Shown piece after piece: positions 17,570 through 26,004 of a stretch of DNA of 42,507 nt. The DNA is taken from the NCBI RefSeq assembly GCF_027622875.1, contig NZ_JAPZVP010000008.1, positions 1 through 42,507 of the forward strand. Direction: 5' to 3'. Below the pieces are notes generated by a model, which saw only the letters and a list, made by a program, of their open reading frames with translations, did no database searches and was not told where the DNA came from. The translations under genes were made by a program, and so were the position numbers. The DNA is from Glycomyces luteolus. Lineage in GTDB: Bacteria; Actinomycetota; Actinomycetes; Mycobacteriales; Micromonosporaceae. How positions within the stretch are numbered: the stretch's first letter is position 1; every line of letters starts with the position of its first letter.

Positions 17570-19137
17570 GCGAGGGACGCTCCAAACGAGACGACATCCG
17601 TATTGGACAGCCCGAATGTGGTCGGTGTGTAGGAGAGCACCGGGGCAGTGCCTGCGGCGACGATGTTGTCCCATGGCACGCCGTAGACCACCGGGTCCGT
17701 TCTACTGCTGACGGTGGCCCAGAGGTGTGTCCTGGTCGGGTACAGCGCCGATCCGATCGCGTTACCGTCCGCGACAGCCAGTCCCGCGTCTTCGAGGAGG
17801 CCACGCACGAGGTCGCCGCTGTTCGGCTCGGTTTCCGTCATCGAGAACAAGCCCACTTGACCGGCATCGCTCGTCTGGAGGTTGCCCTCGGTATCTTCAA
17901 CGTCCTCACCGGGAGACCCGATGGCCAGCAACAGGGTGTCGGTCGTGGTGTTCTGCCCGGGGGTGCGGTTGACCATCGCAACCTCGATGCCGAACGCATC
18001 GCCTGGTTCGGTGCTGTCGCCGGTGTTCTTGTCGGCGTCCTGGGAGAGGTTCTTGTATTCGGTGAAACCGGTTCCTGGGCTCCAGATCACCGAGGACATC
18101 CCCGAGGAGGTGTCCGATCCGATCGCCTCGCCGGGTGCGCCGACCGCGATCATCATCCTCGTCGCACCACCACCGGTCGAGATGTAGTCGACCATGTCAA
18201 GCGCATAGCCGTACCTGTCGCCATGTTCATATCCGCCGCTGATACCCGGCGAGTCCTGGCCCCAGGCCGTAATCTGGGACGGAGCCACAGTGGCGTCGTT
18301 GTGACCAACCAGGAACACCGTGCCGACATGACGGACAGTCCCGGCACTGAGTTCGGCCGACTCACCTGGGACACCGATAACAAGCCCAGACTCCGAGGCC
18401 GCTACCGAGTAGCCGAACATGTCCCCGGCCTCGAAAGAATCGGAGTAGCCCGCGATGTTCTGGCTGATGGCGACCGCCTTGCCAGGACGGGCGTAGAAGA
18501 CGTACCCGCCGTCATCACCCACGGCCGCGGCCTCACCGGGCGAGCCGACCACGAGGAAGGGCTTGCCCGCGGTGTCCAATCCTGCGGCGACGTCCCAGCC
18601 GAACCGGTCGCCGGCTTCGTTGATGTCAATGCCGGTGGCGCCATCCAAGCTGGACTGCGTCCAGTTCTTCGCCAGGGTCTTGTCCAGGCCCGCGGGCGAT
18701 CCCGGGATGAAGACCACCGAGCCTGCTTCGAGGATCGTGTTGTTCGACAGGTGTTCATAGGGGTTGCCGATGATCAGGTCGGTGCAGCCGTCCTTGTTCC
18801 AGTCGACCGAGTCCAGCGCGAACCCGAACCGCTCCCCCGCACCGCTGTCGTACCCGGGGATATCGCCGCCCACGATCGTCTGCGTCGCGTCGTCACCGTA
18901 GGCGATGTGCACGCGCCCGGCCCGCAGGTTTCCCGACACCGTCGCATCCGGGTCACTGATCGCAAGGTCGACCTTGCCGTCGCCGTCGAAATCCGACCCG
19001 GCACCGGATGCACTCGAGACCGCAGTGGAACACGACTGCGCTTGGGCGGTGCCGGGAACCACCAGGAGCAGTCCCGCGAGCAGGGTAGGGACAGCGAGTC
19101 GGCGCAGCCAGCGGCTGCCCGAGCGGGTATCGGGCAT
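17566..19137 (-). CDS. Secreted FG-GAP (integrin-alpha-like) repeat protein
   Basis: 523 residues from the ATG at 19137, which has GGAG eight bases upstream; a TTG further upstream is less likely. The signal peptide ends at AQAQS near residue 33. The mature protein starts with a calcium-site-like DFDGDGKVDLAI and contains repeated FG-GAP blades, recognisable by units such as GERFGFALDSVDWNKDGCTDLIIG, AGDRFGWDVAAG and GDMFGYSVAAS, each followed by VVGSPGE or VIGVPGE. About seven blades make a beta-propeller as in integrin alpha chains, an extracellular adhesion fold. It is the first gene of the Rhs operon, and its stop overlaps the LamG start. Confidence 0.9.
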   Translation of the reverse strand: MPDTRSGSRWLRRLAVPTLLAGLLLVVPGTAQAQSCSTAVSSASGAGSDFDGDGKVDLAISDPDATVSGNLRAGRVHIAYGDDATQTIVGGDIPGYDSGAGERFGFALDSVDWNKDGCTDLIIGNPYEHLSNNTILEAGSVVFIPGSPAGLDKTLAKNWTQSSLDGATGIDINEAGDRFGWDVAAGLDTAGKPFLVVGSPGEAAAVGDDGGYVFYARPGKAVAISQNIAGYSDSFEAGDMFGYSVAASESGLVIGVPGESAELSAGTVRHVGTVFLVGHNDATVAPSQITAWGQDSPGISGGYEHGDRYGYALDMVDYISTGGGATRMMIAVGAPGEAIGSDTSSGMSSVIWSPGTGFTEYKNLSQDADKNTGDSTEPGDAFGIEVAMVNRTPGQNTTTDTLLLAIGSPGEDVEDTEGNLQTSDAGQVGLFSMTETEPNSGDLVRGLLEDAGLAVADGNAIGSALYPTRTHLWATVSSRTDPVVYGVPWDNIVAAGTAPVLSYTPTTFGLSNTDVVSFGASLA

Positions 19138-19260
19138 GGAGGGATCTCCAGGGGTCAAAGCTCAAGGGGGTGAGCAAGGTGGGTGCAACCAGCGGAACCA
19201 GGATGGGGATGGTTCCACTGTCCACGGTCTGGAGTGGGGTTCCGCGCCGGGCTGGAGCAG

Positions 19261-19290
19261 AACCTATCCGACCCCAACACACCCTGTCAA
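19261..19290 (-). promoter_or_regulatory. Predicted promoter of the FG-GAP/LamG/Rhs operon
   Basis: On the minus strand a perfect TTGACA (19290-19285) is followed 18 bases later by TAGGTT (19266-19261), which fits the TANNNT -10 of actinobacterial sigma-A promoters. It would give a leader of about 115 bases before the FG-GAP ATG. A TTCAGT/ACTGAA inverted repeat (19324-19329 and 19343-19348) lies just upstream and could be a regulator site. Confidence 0.55.
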
Positions 19291-19667
19291 CACCCTGCTC
19301 ACGCTCTGAAACTGGACATATTATTCAGTCACGCATCGTCATACTGAAATTGACAGCCCGCAACCAGACTTGAAACGACTCGGCCGGATCGAACTTTGGA
19401 TACCGCTTCCCCAGTTCAGTCCCCGTGCGAGAAGGCGGTTTCCAGACAATCGTCCTCAATGGATTATATGAGTCAAATCACAATTCTCCGCAACCTCATT
19501 GGCACCCGAGCAACGATCGAACGCGTCGGATCAACTGGAATCCCGGAGTCGCATCCAAACACCCGCCTGAGCCGTACCCACCCGGCAAGATGTGCAACTC
19601 CGGCCTCGCCGACTGGCTTGCGCTCATCTGGAGCACCGGCAGATCTTAGATATGCCGACAGCTACAG
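19291..19667. other. Intergenic, A+T-richer, no convincing gene
   Basis: Upstream region of the Rhs operon followed by about 250 bp with scattered short frames. One plus-strand frame ending at 19649 reads INWNPGVASKHPPEPYPPGK and then MCNSGLADWLALIW, which might be a decayed C-terminus. I cannot identify it. Confidence 0.35.
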
Positions 19668-19952
19668 GTGGTGCCCCGCTCGCCGCACCCGATACTGGCC
19701 GCGACCCTCGCCAAGACCGGCAACCCGGTAACGGCGCTCGCGCGATACGACCTGGAACGGCGAACGCACGCGCAGTGGGTAGCGAAGGCCGCCCATAAGA
19801 ACGGCCACGACGCGCTCCTGGGCAGCACGCTGAGTCGGCGGCTCCTGTCGCTGATGTTGCGGATCATGTCGCCGACCGTGTTCGCCAAGGTCTCTGCGAA
19901 AGCGCTCGATCGCCTTTGGGGTTGGCAGCCTCCGTCCCTGCCCGGCCGCTAG
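19668..19952 (+). pseudogene. C-terminal remnant of an FAD-dependent monooxygenase
   Basis: The frame reads LAATLAKTGNPVTALARYDLE and then RRTHAQWVAKAAHKNGHDAL, with a hydrophobic helical tail ending GWQPPSLPGR. The arrangement 'A..LA..G.....AL..YE..R......V..A...G' is the helix that follows the second FAD-binding motif (GDAAH) in aromatic-hydroxylase-type flavin monooxygenases. The nucleotide-binding GXGXXG, the GDAAH motif and the whole substrate domain are missing, so only about the last 90 of roughly 400 residues remain. Start codon is nominal. The remnant lies just before the potassium channel gene. Confidence 0.5.
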
Positions 19953-20080
19953 CACCGGACCTTCGTAAATCCATACGTTTTCTTGACGCTTCCCCTCGAC
20001 GGCGTATCCAAGCGTGCCGACCCCATCTAGCTGGCGGTTTAGGTCATCACGGTTCGCGCGTCAGGGGAAGGGCGGCCGAG

Positions 20081-20095
20081 CATAATCCTCGGTTG
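20081..20095 (+). promoter_or_regulatory. -10 box directly before a GTG start (leaderless candidate)
   Basis: CATAAT at 20081-20086 is placed 8 bases before the GTG at 20095. A transcript initiating at the usual 6-8 bases after the -10 would begin at or next to the start codon. No ribosome binding site is present, which fits leaderless translation, common in actinobacteria. The -35 region is weak. Confidence 0.45.
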
Positions 20096-21462
20096 TGAGA
20101 CGAGCTCTGCGACATCCGGCGCGACTGGTGCCCCTGGCCTTCCTAGCATTCATCCTGGCCGGGGCGGCGCTGCTCATGCTGCCGGTGTCCACCGAGACCC
20201 CGGAGGCCGCGCCGCCGTTGACGGCGCTGTTCACATCGGTGTCGGCGGTATGCGTGACCGGCCTGGTCGTCGTCGACACCTCGACCTACTGGTCCGGGTT
20301 CGGCGAAGCCGTCATCACGGTGCTGATCCAAGTCGGCGGTTTCGGCATCATCACGGCCGCGACCTTGTTGGGGATTCTGACGGTGGGGCGGATGCGGTTG
20401 AGCAACCGCCTACTGGCGGCGAGCGAGAACCAGGCGTTGAGCCTGGGCGACATCGGCGCGGTCGTGCGGCGAGTCGCAGTGATCACCGTGTCCGTCGAGG
20501 CGGTCGTGGCACTGGTGCTGTACCTGCGGTTCCGCTACTACTACGACTTCCCGGTCGGGGAGGCGCTCTGGTACGGGGTCTTCCATGCGGTCTCCTCGTT
20601 CAACAACGCCGGGTTCGGACTCGAGGCCGACAGCCTCATGCAGTGGGTGACCGACCCGTTCGTGACCGTTCCCGTGACCGCGGCATTGATCATCGGCGGT
20701 ATCGGCTTCCCCGTGATCGTGGAGGTGCTGCGCAAGTCCCGCCTGACGCGGGCGATGCGCGGCGACCGGCGACGCCGCCCCAGCCCGGGCTGGTCCGTGC
20801 ACACCAAGCTGACACTGCTGACCACCGCGGTCCTCCTAGCCGTGGGCTTCGCCGCCTATGCGGTCTTCGAGTGGACCAACCCGGCCACCCTCGGGCCGAT
20901 GAACGTCGGCGACAAGCTCTGGGCGGCATTCGTCGCAGGCGCCATGCCTCGCACAGCGGGATTCAACAACCTCTCGATGGCCGACCTGACACATGAGACC
21001 TGGATGGTCACCGACGCGCTGATGTTCATCGGCGGCGGCTCCTCCAGCACCGCCGGCGGCATCAAGGTCACCACTTTCGTGCTGCTGGCAGTGGTCATCT
21101 GGTCGGAGATCCGAGGCGAACCCGACGTCGCGGTCTTCGGCCGCAAGATCCCCGGCTCGACACAGCGCCAGGCACTGACGGTCGCGCTCCTGGGCGTCGC
21201 GATCGTCGCGGTCGGTACCGCGCTGGTCATGATCGAGACTGAGTTCTCCCTCGATCAAGTGCTGTTCGAGTCGATCTCGGCGTTCGCGACCGTGGGCCTG
21301 TCGACCGGCATCACCGCCGCGCTGCCGCCGTTCAGCCAGCTGGTGATGATCGTCCTCATGTTCGCCGGCAGGGTCGGCATCGTCTCGCTCGCGACCGCGC
21401 TAGCGCTGCGCAGCCGGCACCGCCGCTACTCCTTCCCCGAAGAGCGCCCACTGGTCGGCTGA
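20095..21462 (+). CDS. TrkH/KtrB-family potassium channel subunit
   Basis: 455 residues forming the membrane pore of a K+ uptake system. All four pore-loop signatures of the superfamily are visible: AVCVTGL near residue 55, SSFNNAGFGL near 170, MPRTAGFNNL near 290 and SAFATVGLSTG near 400. The GGGSSSTAGGIKVTT segment near 325 and the C-terminal YSFPEERPLVG tail are typical of KtrB. Eight to ten membrane helices surround the loops. Such subunits need a cytoplasmic RCK regulator (TrkA/KtrA) to gate them; none is found next to it, so it must be elsewhere or absent. The GTG start follows a -10 box closely. Confidence 0.9.
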   Translation: MRRALRHPARLVPLAFLAFILAGAALLMLPVSTETPEAAPPLTALFTSVSAVCVTGLVVVDTSTYWSGFGEAVITVLIQVGGFGIITAATLLGILTVGRMRLSNRLLAASENQALSLGDIGAVVRRVAVITVSVEAVVALVLYLRFRYYYDFPVGEALWYGVFHAVSSFNNAGFGLEADSLMQWVTDPFVTVPVTAALIIGGIGFPVIVEVLRKSRLTRAMRGDRRRRPSPGWSVHTKLTLLTTAVLLAVGFAAYAVFEWTNPATLGPMNVGDKLWAAFVAGAMPRTAGFNNLSMADLTHETWMVTDALMFIGGGSSSTAGGIKVTTFVLLAVVIWSEIRGEPDVAVFGRKIPGSTQRQALTVALLGVAIVAVGTALVMIETEFSLDQVLFESISAFATVGLSTGITAALPPFSQLVMIVLMFAGRVGIVSLATALALRSRHRRYSFPEERPLVG

Positions 21463-21501
21463 ACGAGGGACCGACGCGCCAAGACCCCGGGACGCCCGGA
21501 T

Positions 21502-22785
21502 TCAGTGCAGACGGGCGCGGAACTCGGACAGTTCCGGGCGATCGGATTGCGGGACCGCGGTGATCTCAGCAGTGAGGGTTTCCTGGTAGGTCTCCCCCGG
21601 GGTCAAGTGGATCGTCCGCCGGTACTCGGCCTTGCTCGCCTCGACGACCGTCTGCGAGCCGATCTGCTGCTGCGGCGCCACGACGCGGACCACCAGCTCG
21701 TGTTCGCCGGGTTGGAGCTGCAGCCACATCCGGGTCCAGCTCGCGCGCACCTGTTCGCCGTCGATGAACACCTCGGGCGCGGGAATCCATGGCCTGCAGA
21801 CCGGCGATTCGGGTTCGCCGATACGAATCGCCCGCCAGCGCTGCATCACACTCGGGTTCCCACCCCCTGCGAGCGCCGCGATCGCGTCCGGGGAGTACTC
21901 GTCGATCATGAACCGCAGGTGGAGTCCGAGCCCGGCCCATCCCGGGGCGGGCGCGATCCGCTCAGGCGCATCGGCATCGAGGATGCGCGGTCCCTGCAGG
22001 TCCCGCTCTGCGGGCGGATCGGCCACCGTGACCCGGCGCTGTCGCGCCTGCTTGGCAAGCGATCCGACGATGACAGCGACGCCCACGCCGAGTCCAACAG
22101 CGATAGCGCCGATGACGGCCGTGTTGCCGATGGCGGCCGAGAAACCGGACGGGTTCGCGATCGCCGCGGCGGTCGCTGCGCCCATGACCGCCATGCCGCC
22201 CAGGACGAGCAGGAAGTACCAGCCGGTGCTGCCGATGCCGCCGCGCCGCTCGCGGAACCTGGTGAGGTCGTGCGCCTGGTTGCCGGCCTCGAAATGGCGG
22301 TGCGCGGTGGCGCCGAGGATGCTCGAGTAGTCGAGGTCGATCCGTTGGCCGCGTTCGAGATGCACGGTCTTGTAGCAGCGCGAATGACTGCTGGTGACAG
22401 CGATCAGGTGCTCACCGGGGGGCAACGTGAGCTTCGTGGTGCCCCAGCCCCACGAGGCCGGGACGCCGTCGACGCTCACGAGCGGCGCCAATGGCCGGGA
22501 GACCCGCAGGGACGGGCTCCATTCGCGTGAGTGCTGGTTCCCCCATGCCGTGCGGACCACGACCGTGGCATTCGCCGCGTCCGTGTCGCCGGGCGACAGG
22601 TCGATCCGGCGCCCGGCCCGGACCGCCACGGCCGCATCGGGATGCGGCCGGGCGGCCCAGGCCCGGAACGGCGGGAACGTCTTGAACCCGGCGAAGCGCC
22701 GCGTTCCCGGCAGCACCGGCCAGGAGACGAGCAGCGCGATGGCGAGCAGGCCGAAGACCAACCCGATGAGGTCGTCAGTGCTCAT
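21502..22785 (-). CDS. Membrane protein with two PEGA-like beta domains
   Basis: 427 residues. A membrane helix lies at about 5-25. A beta domain at about 95-165 contains VDGVPASWGWGTTKLTLPPGEHLIAV. Two more membrane helices lie at about 190-250. A second copy of the beta domain is at about 340-425 (IDGEQVRASWTRMWLQLQPGEHELVV). The shared pattern of a DG turn, WxxxxLxLxPGEH and a final strand resembles PEGA domains, which are surface or cell-envelope beta modules. It is the last gene of a minus-strand operon with the ESX-like proteins, 28 bp after the previous stop, suggesting an envelope role linked to them. The exact function is unknown. Confidence 0.7.
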   Translation of the reverse strand: MSTDDLIGLVFGLLAIALLVSWPVLPGTRRFAGFKTFPPFRAWAARPHPDAAVAVRAGRRIDLSPGDTDAANATVVVRTAWGNQHSREWSPSLRVSRPLAPLVSVDGVPASWGWGTTKLTLPPGEHLIAVTSSHSRCYKTVHLERGQRIDLDYSSILGATAHRHFEAGNQAHDLTRFRERRGGIGSTGWYFLLVLGGMAVMGAATAAAIANPSGFSAAIGNTAVIGAIAVGLGVGVAVIVGSLAKQARQRRVTVADPPAERDLQGPRILDADAPERIAPAPGWAGLGLHLRFMIDEYSPDAIAALAGGGNPSVMQRWRAIRIGEPESPVCRPWIPAPEVFIDGEQVRASWTRMWLQLQPGEHELVVRVVAPQQQIGSQTVVEASKAEYRRTIHLTPGETYQETLTAEITAVPQSDRPELSEFRARLH

Positions 22786-22813
22786 GCGCTACCGCTGCTC
22801 CCGTCACGTTCGT

Positions 22814-23773
22814 TCAGCCCCAGTCAGGGGCGTCGTCGTCGGCCCACTCGGGGGCTTCGATCGTGGGGATGAAGTCGAGGTTGCCCGGGTCCAGGCCGGT
22901 CTCGGCCCGAGGGTCGTTCTTGCCGTCGACGTTGCCGTCCTGGGCGAGGTCGTTGGCGTTGAGCCCAGAGTTGTAGGCGCCTTGGCCGCCCATGAACAGG
23001 TGAGCGAAACCGGGGGCGACGTGCTTGCCGCCCGAGGGCGCCAGCGCGTTCCGCAGTCCCAGCTGGGCGAGTCCTTGCGCCATGTTGAACGCGGTGGGGC
23101 CGACCAGGTCGAGGGGGTTGACCACGTTGCCCTGCGTGGCGAGGACCGTCCAGGAGAGGCCCATGCCCGCCCCGATCCCGGCGGCGAGGCCCTTGCCCAA
23201 CACCGTGAGCGCAGTGTCGAGGGCCTTCAAGATGCCGAGCCCGGTAGCGGCGACGGTCATCGCCGCCGCCCGAACCGCCTGGGCGGCGGCCGCAGTGGGC
23301 GGGAACGCCTGGAGCGGCCAATACACCAGGGCCATGGCCATGAGGATCGTCGCGAGGGCGGTGTAGGCGGTGACCATGACCGCCAGCAGGGCGGCGATGG
23401 AGAACAGGCCGATGCCGACCTCGATCGCGAAGGTGGCGATGGTCCACAACTGCGCCTGCACTTTCCCGGACTGGTCGATGAAGGCCTGGCAGTCGTCCCC
23501 GTCCCAGGACTCGGCGTCCATCGCGTCGATCTCGTCCTGGAGTGCCTGAGCGGCGGTGATGTACTTCTCCGCGAGCTGGAACCAGTAGGCGCCGACCATC
23601 ATGATCTGGCCGGGGTTGCACTGGTTCATGTAGATGATGCGGGCGATCTGCGTGCAGGAGGGGCCGAAGGTGAAGGCGGGCAGGACGATCTCGACCGCCG
23701 CGGCCGGGGCCATGACGGCGAAGGTGTCCATCATGCCCTGGAAGGACTCGGGTTCGGGTGCGCCGATTGACAT
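22814..23773 (-). CDS. WXG-type ESX substrate with membrane segments
   Basis: 319 residues. The helix-turn-helix of a WXG100 fold is seen around residues 60-110, with the defining W90-D-G92 between AMDAES and DDCQAF. Long hydrophobic helices follow at about 112-160 and again around 180-225, rich in Ala and Ile, and then an acidic disordered tail ending EWADDDAPDWG. This is the layout of EspA/EspB-like or PPE-like ESX (type VII) cargo: a WXG helical hairpin fused to a membrane-active part. It lies 36 bp after the small ESX-like gene in the same operon. Whether it is secreted is inferred from the fold, as no other ESX machinery (EccB, EccC, EccD, MycP) is in the window. Confidence 0.65.
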   Translation of the reverse strand: MSIGAPEPESFQGMMDTFAVMAPAAAVEIVLPAFTFGPSCTQIARIIYMNQCNPGQIMMVGAYWFQLAEKYITAAQALQDEIDAMDAESWDGDDCQAFIDQSGKVQAQLWTIATFAIEVGIGLFSIAALLAVMVTAYTALATILMAMALVYWPLQAFPPTAAAAQAVRAAAMTVAATGLGILKALDTALTVLGKGLAAGIGAGMGLSWTVLATQGNVVNPLDLVGPTAFNMAQGLAQLGLRNALAPSGGKHVAPGFAHLFMGGQGAYNSGLNANDLAQDGNVDGKNDPRAETGLDPGNLDFIPTIEAPEWADDDAPDWG

Positions 23774-23809
23774 CGTGCGGTTCCTTTGCGGTTCAGAGGG
23801 ATGCGGTGG

Positions 23810-24103
23810 TCACTTGAAGTCGGCGGCGCCGGCGGCGTCGGCGTCCTCCCAAGCGGTGGCGCAGCCTTCGAGGTTGTCGTTCATGGTCTGGAAGCACTCG
23901 GCGGCGCCTTGGACCATCTCGTTCATGTAGCTCACGGCCGTGGTGTAGACCATGGCGAGCGAGGGGTCGACGGAGGTGTACAGCGCCTGGTCGATGCCGC
24001 GCAGGTTCGGGAGGAGCTCGTTGGCCTCCTCCAGGGTGGGGGTGACGTTGCTCTTGATGTTGGTGCCGAGCTGGCGGATCGTCTCGGGGTCTACTTTCGG
24101 CAT
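23810..24103 (-). CDS. Small ESX-like helical protein (97 aa)
   Basis: 97 residues, mostly helical: MPKVDPETIRQLGTNIKSN, then TPTLEEANELLPNLRG, VYTTAVSYMNEMVQGAAECF, and CATAWEDADAAGAADFK. Its size and helical hairpin are those of WXG100 proteins. It has no W-x-G at the expected turn; the only Trp is W85 near the C-terminus, as in some EsxA/CFP-10-like or YukD-adjacent partners. The start is the ATG at 24103, with GAGGAC just upstream; the longer frame lacks support. It starts 7 bp after the previous gene and is followed by the W-D-G protein, so the two may form a heterodimer. Confidence 0.65.
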   Translation of the reverse strand: MPKVDPETIRQLGTNIKSNVTPTLEEANELLPNLRGIDQALYTSVDPSLAMVYTTAVSYMNEMVQGAAECFQTMNDNLEGCATAWEDADAAGAADFK

Positions 24104-24110
24104 GTCGTCC

Positions 24111-24908
24111 TCACTGTCCCCGAAGCCGGCGGATCTGGTCGTCGTGGTCTTGGCGCAGGAACGCCGCCTGCCCGATCGATTTGCGCGCGAACGCCCGCGC
24201 CTCATCGGGCATGCCGTCGACCTGGTCCATGGTCAGGGGGAGTCCCATGGCGTCGATGCCCGCACGCTGACGCTCCGCCAGGTCCTCTGCAGCGCGCGCG
24301 GTGGTCTCGTTGATCTCCTTGGCCAGGGCGTCCGGGCCGAGTTCGCGGGCGTGGATGCCAAGCAGGAGGCGGGCGATCGGATATTCACCGGTCGCCTCCA
24401 CCGTCACGTCGCCTTCGGGGCTGGTGGCGGTGCCGATGGACTCGTCGGGTGCGGCCTCGGGTGTCTGGCCTCCCTGTACGCCTTGGAATCGTTCGAGCAT
24501 CGCGATCGCCATGTCGAGGTTGCCGATGGGGTATTCGGAGCTGAGCGCTGACCGCGATTGGACCTGCGGGTCCTCGGGCGGCAGGTCGTCGTCGGCGCCG
24601 AACCGGGCTCGATTGCGCTCGATGACGGTGTTCAATCCGTTCTCCCGCAGTCCGTCACGCAGGTCCTTGAGTTCAGCCAGCGCATCGGCGGCCGAACCCG
24701 GGGACGAGTCTGTGGCGGCCTGCGCGGCCCGCGCCGCATCGGCGGCGTCCCGCGCGGTGTACGTGATGAGTTCGGCGAGGTCGCGTGCGGGCATGCGCAC
24801 TGCCTCGGTTGTCAGTCGGACGGTCGGGGTCGGACTGTCGCCGTCCACGATGGTGACGTTGCCGCACCCGCTGGTGTAGGCGGGTGGTGCGGGGTCGGTG
24901 TCGGTCAT
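24111..24908 (-). CDS. YbaB/EbfC-like protein of the ESX operon
   Basis: 265 residues from the ATG at 24908 (GGAG at -7); an upstream ATG at 24977 is less likely. Residues 12-65 (GNVTIVDGDSPTPTVRLTTE, then VRMPARDLAELITYTARDAADAARA) follow the strand-strand-helix of YbaB/EbfC nucleoid-associated proteins: a V-DG turn, then a strand, then a helix beginning near PARDLAELI. Proteins with this fold are often found beside WXG100 genes in actinobacteria. The remainder is helical and acidic, ending DDQIRRLRGQ. First gene of the four-gene ESX-like operon unless the hydrolase upstream is part of it. Confidence 0.6.
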   Translation of the reverse strand: MTDTDPAPPAYTSGCGNVTIVDGDSPTPTVRLTTEAVRMPARDLAELITYTARDAADAARAAQAATDSSPGSAADALAELKDLRDGLRENGLNTVIERNRARFGADDDLPPEDPQVQSRSALSSEYPIGNLDMAIAMLERFQGVQGGQTPEAAPDESIGTATSPEGDVTVEATGEYPIARLLLGIHARELGPDALAKEINETTARAAEDLAERQRAGIDAMGLPLTMDQVDGMPDEARAFARKSIGQAAFLRQDHDDQIRRLRGQ

Positions 24909-24973
24909 CGATGCTCCGGTTTCATTCGGTGGTGGAGTGGGTGGTCGGTCGGCGGCGGGCGAGGAGTATCGGT

Positions 24974-25903
24974 TCAAGCACGGTCGGCTCGGGAGTCGAC
25001 ACGGTTCATCAGCACGTCGACCAGATCGGTGACCGTTTCGGGGCGTTCGTCTCCGGCGAGGTGACCGGCGCCCTCGATCACTTCGAGATCGACCCCGAGC
25101 TGCTCCCTGGCTGCCGGTCCGAGGCGTTCGGGAGGGAGGAACCGGTCATGGGCGCCGGTCGCAACGATCAGGGGTGAGTCGACGCGCCGTTGCAGCGTCT
25201 CGTCTGGCAGCGGCGGGGGCGCGAGCGTGGACCGGCAATGGGAGGCGACCAAGTACAGCCATCGCGCGACCGCCGCCGGTGGCACATTGCCGGGCGCGGT
25301 GAAGCCGTCCAGCATCGACTCGGTCCGCTCGAGTGTCGGTGCGACTAGCCACCGCAGCGAGGGCACCATCATGCACAAGTCGACATGCAGCGGGACGATG
25401 CCGGCCGGGGCGAGGAGGACCCGTCCGGCGATCCGATCGGAGTCGCACGCCAACAGCACCGAGCCGCCGAGCGAATGACCCAGTCCCACCACCGGTTCGG
25501 CATCGATCGCGTCGAGGGCCTCGGCGAGCTTGCCCCCGTACCAACCCCGATGCGCGGCGCGCGGGCGCTCGCCGCTGCCGAGGCCCGGCTGCCCGGGCAG
25601 GTCGACGAGGATGACACCCCAACGGCGCGCGAGAGCCTCGGCGATCGTGAGGCTGCTGGCGGCGTTGAAGTTCGTGCCGGGCACGAACAGGACGCGGAAC
25701 GGTCCGGCACCGACGAAGGTCAGATGCACCCGGGCGTCAGCGACATCGACCGTTTCGCACCGGTGCGGCACGGCCCAGGCGTCGAGCCGGGAACGGCACC
25801 ACCGTGCGACGACCTCACGGTCGGCCTTGGACCTGTAGAGAGTGCGCAAATGGGCTCCGATCGTCGGGCAGCGAACAACCACGCCGACCAGACTTCCCGG
25901 CAC
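24974..25903 (-). CDS. Alpha/beta hydrolase
   Basis: 309 residues. The fold is clear from GTNFNAASSL after VLFVP, a nucleophile elbow GHSLGGS near residue 143 (Ser nucleophile), an acid in TGAHDRF near 250 and the His in GAGHLAG near 277. A cap-like helical insertion lies between about 165 and 235. Substrate unknown: likely an ester, lactone or haloalkane-type small molecule. The GTG at 25903 is the longest frame and not strongly supported; the protein could start further in, but residues before VHLTFVG look real. It ends 65 bp before the YbaB-like gene, so it may be the head of that operon. Confidence 0.8.
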   Translation of the reverse strand: MPGSLVGVVVRCPTIGAHLRTLYRSKADREVVARWCRSRLDAWAVPHRCETVDVADARVHLTFVGAGPFRVLFVPGTNFNAASSLTIAEALARRWGVILVDLPGQPGLGSGERPRAAHRGWYGGKLAEALDAIDAEPVVGLGHSLGGSVLLACDSDRIAGRVLLAPAGIVPLHVDLCMMVPSLRWLVAPTLERTESMLDGFTAPGNVPPAAVARWLYLVASHCRSTLAPPPLPDETLQRRVDSPLIVATGAHDRFLPPERLGPAAREQLGVDLEVIEGAGHLAGDERPETVTDLVDVLMNRVDSRADRA

Positions 25904-26004
25904 ACCAACCCCGACACTACCGCAGCAAAACCACTCGACCGGCGGAGCCGACCGAGCGCCCGTGGGACCTTAGTTGAGGACCGAGCACTCGTCGCATTCG
26001 CCGC

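Noticed and set aside
17539..19173. 544-aa plus-strand reading frame
   Set aside because: Antisense shadow of the FG-GAP gene; Arg/Gly-rich, no recognisable domain.
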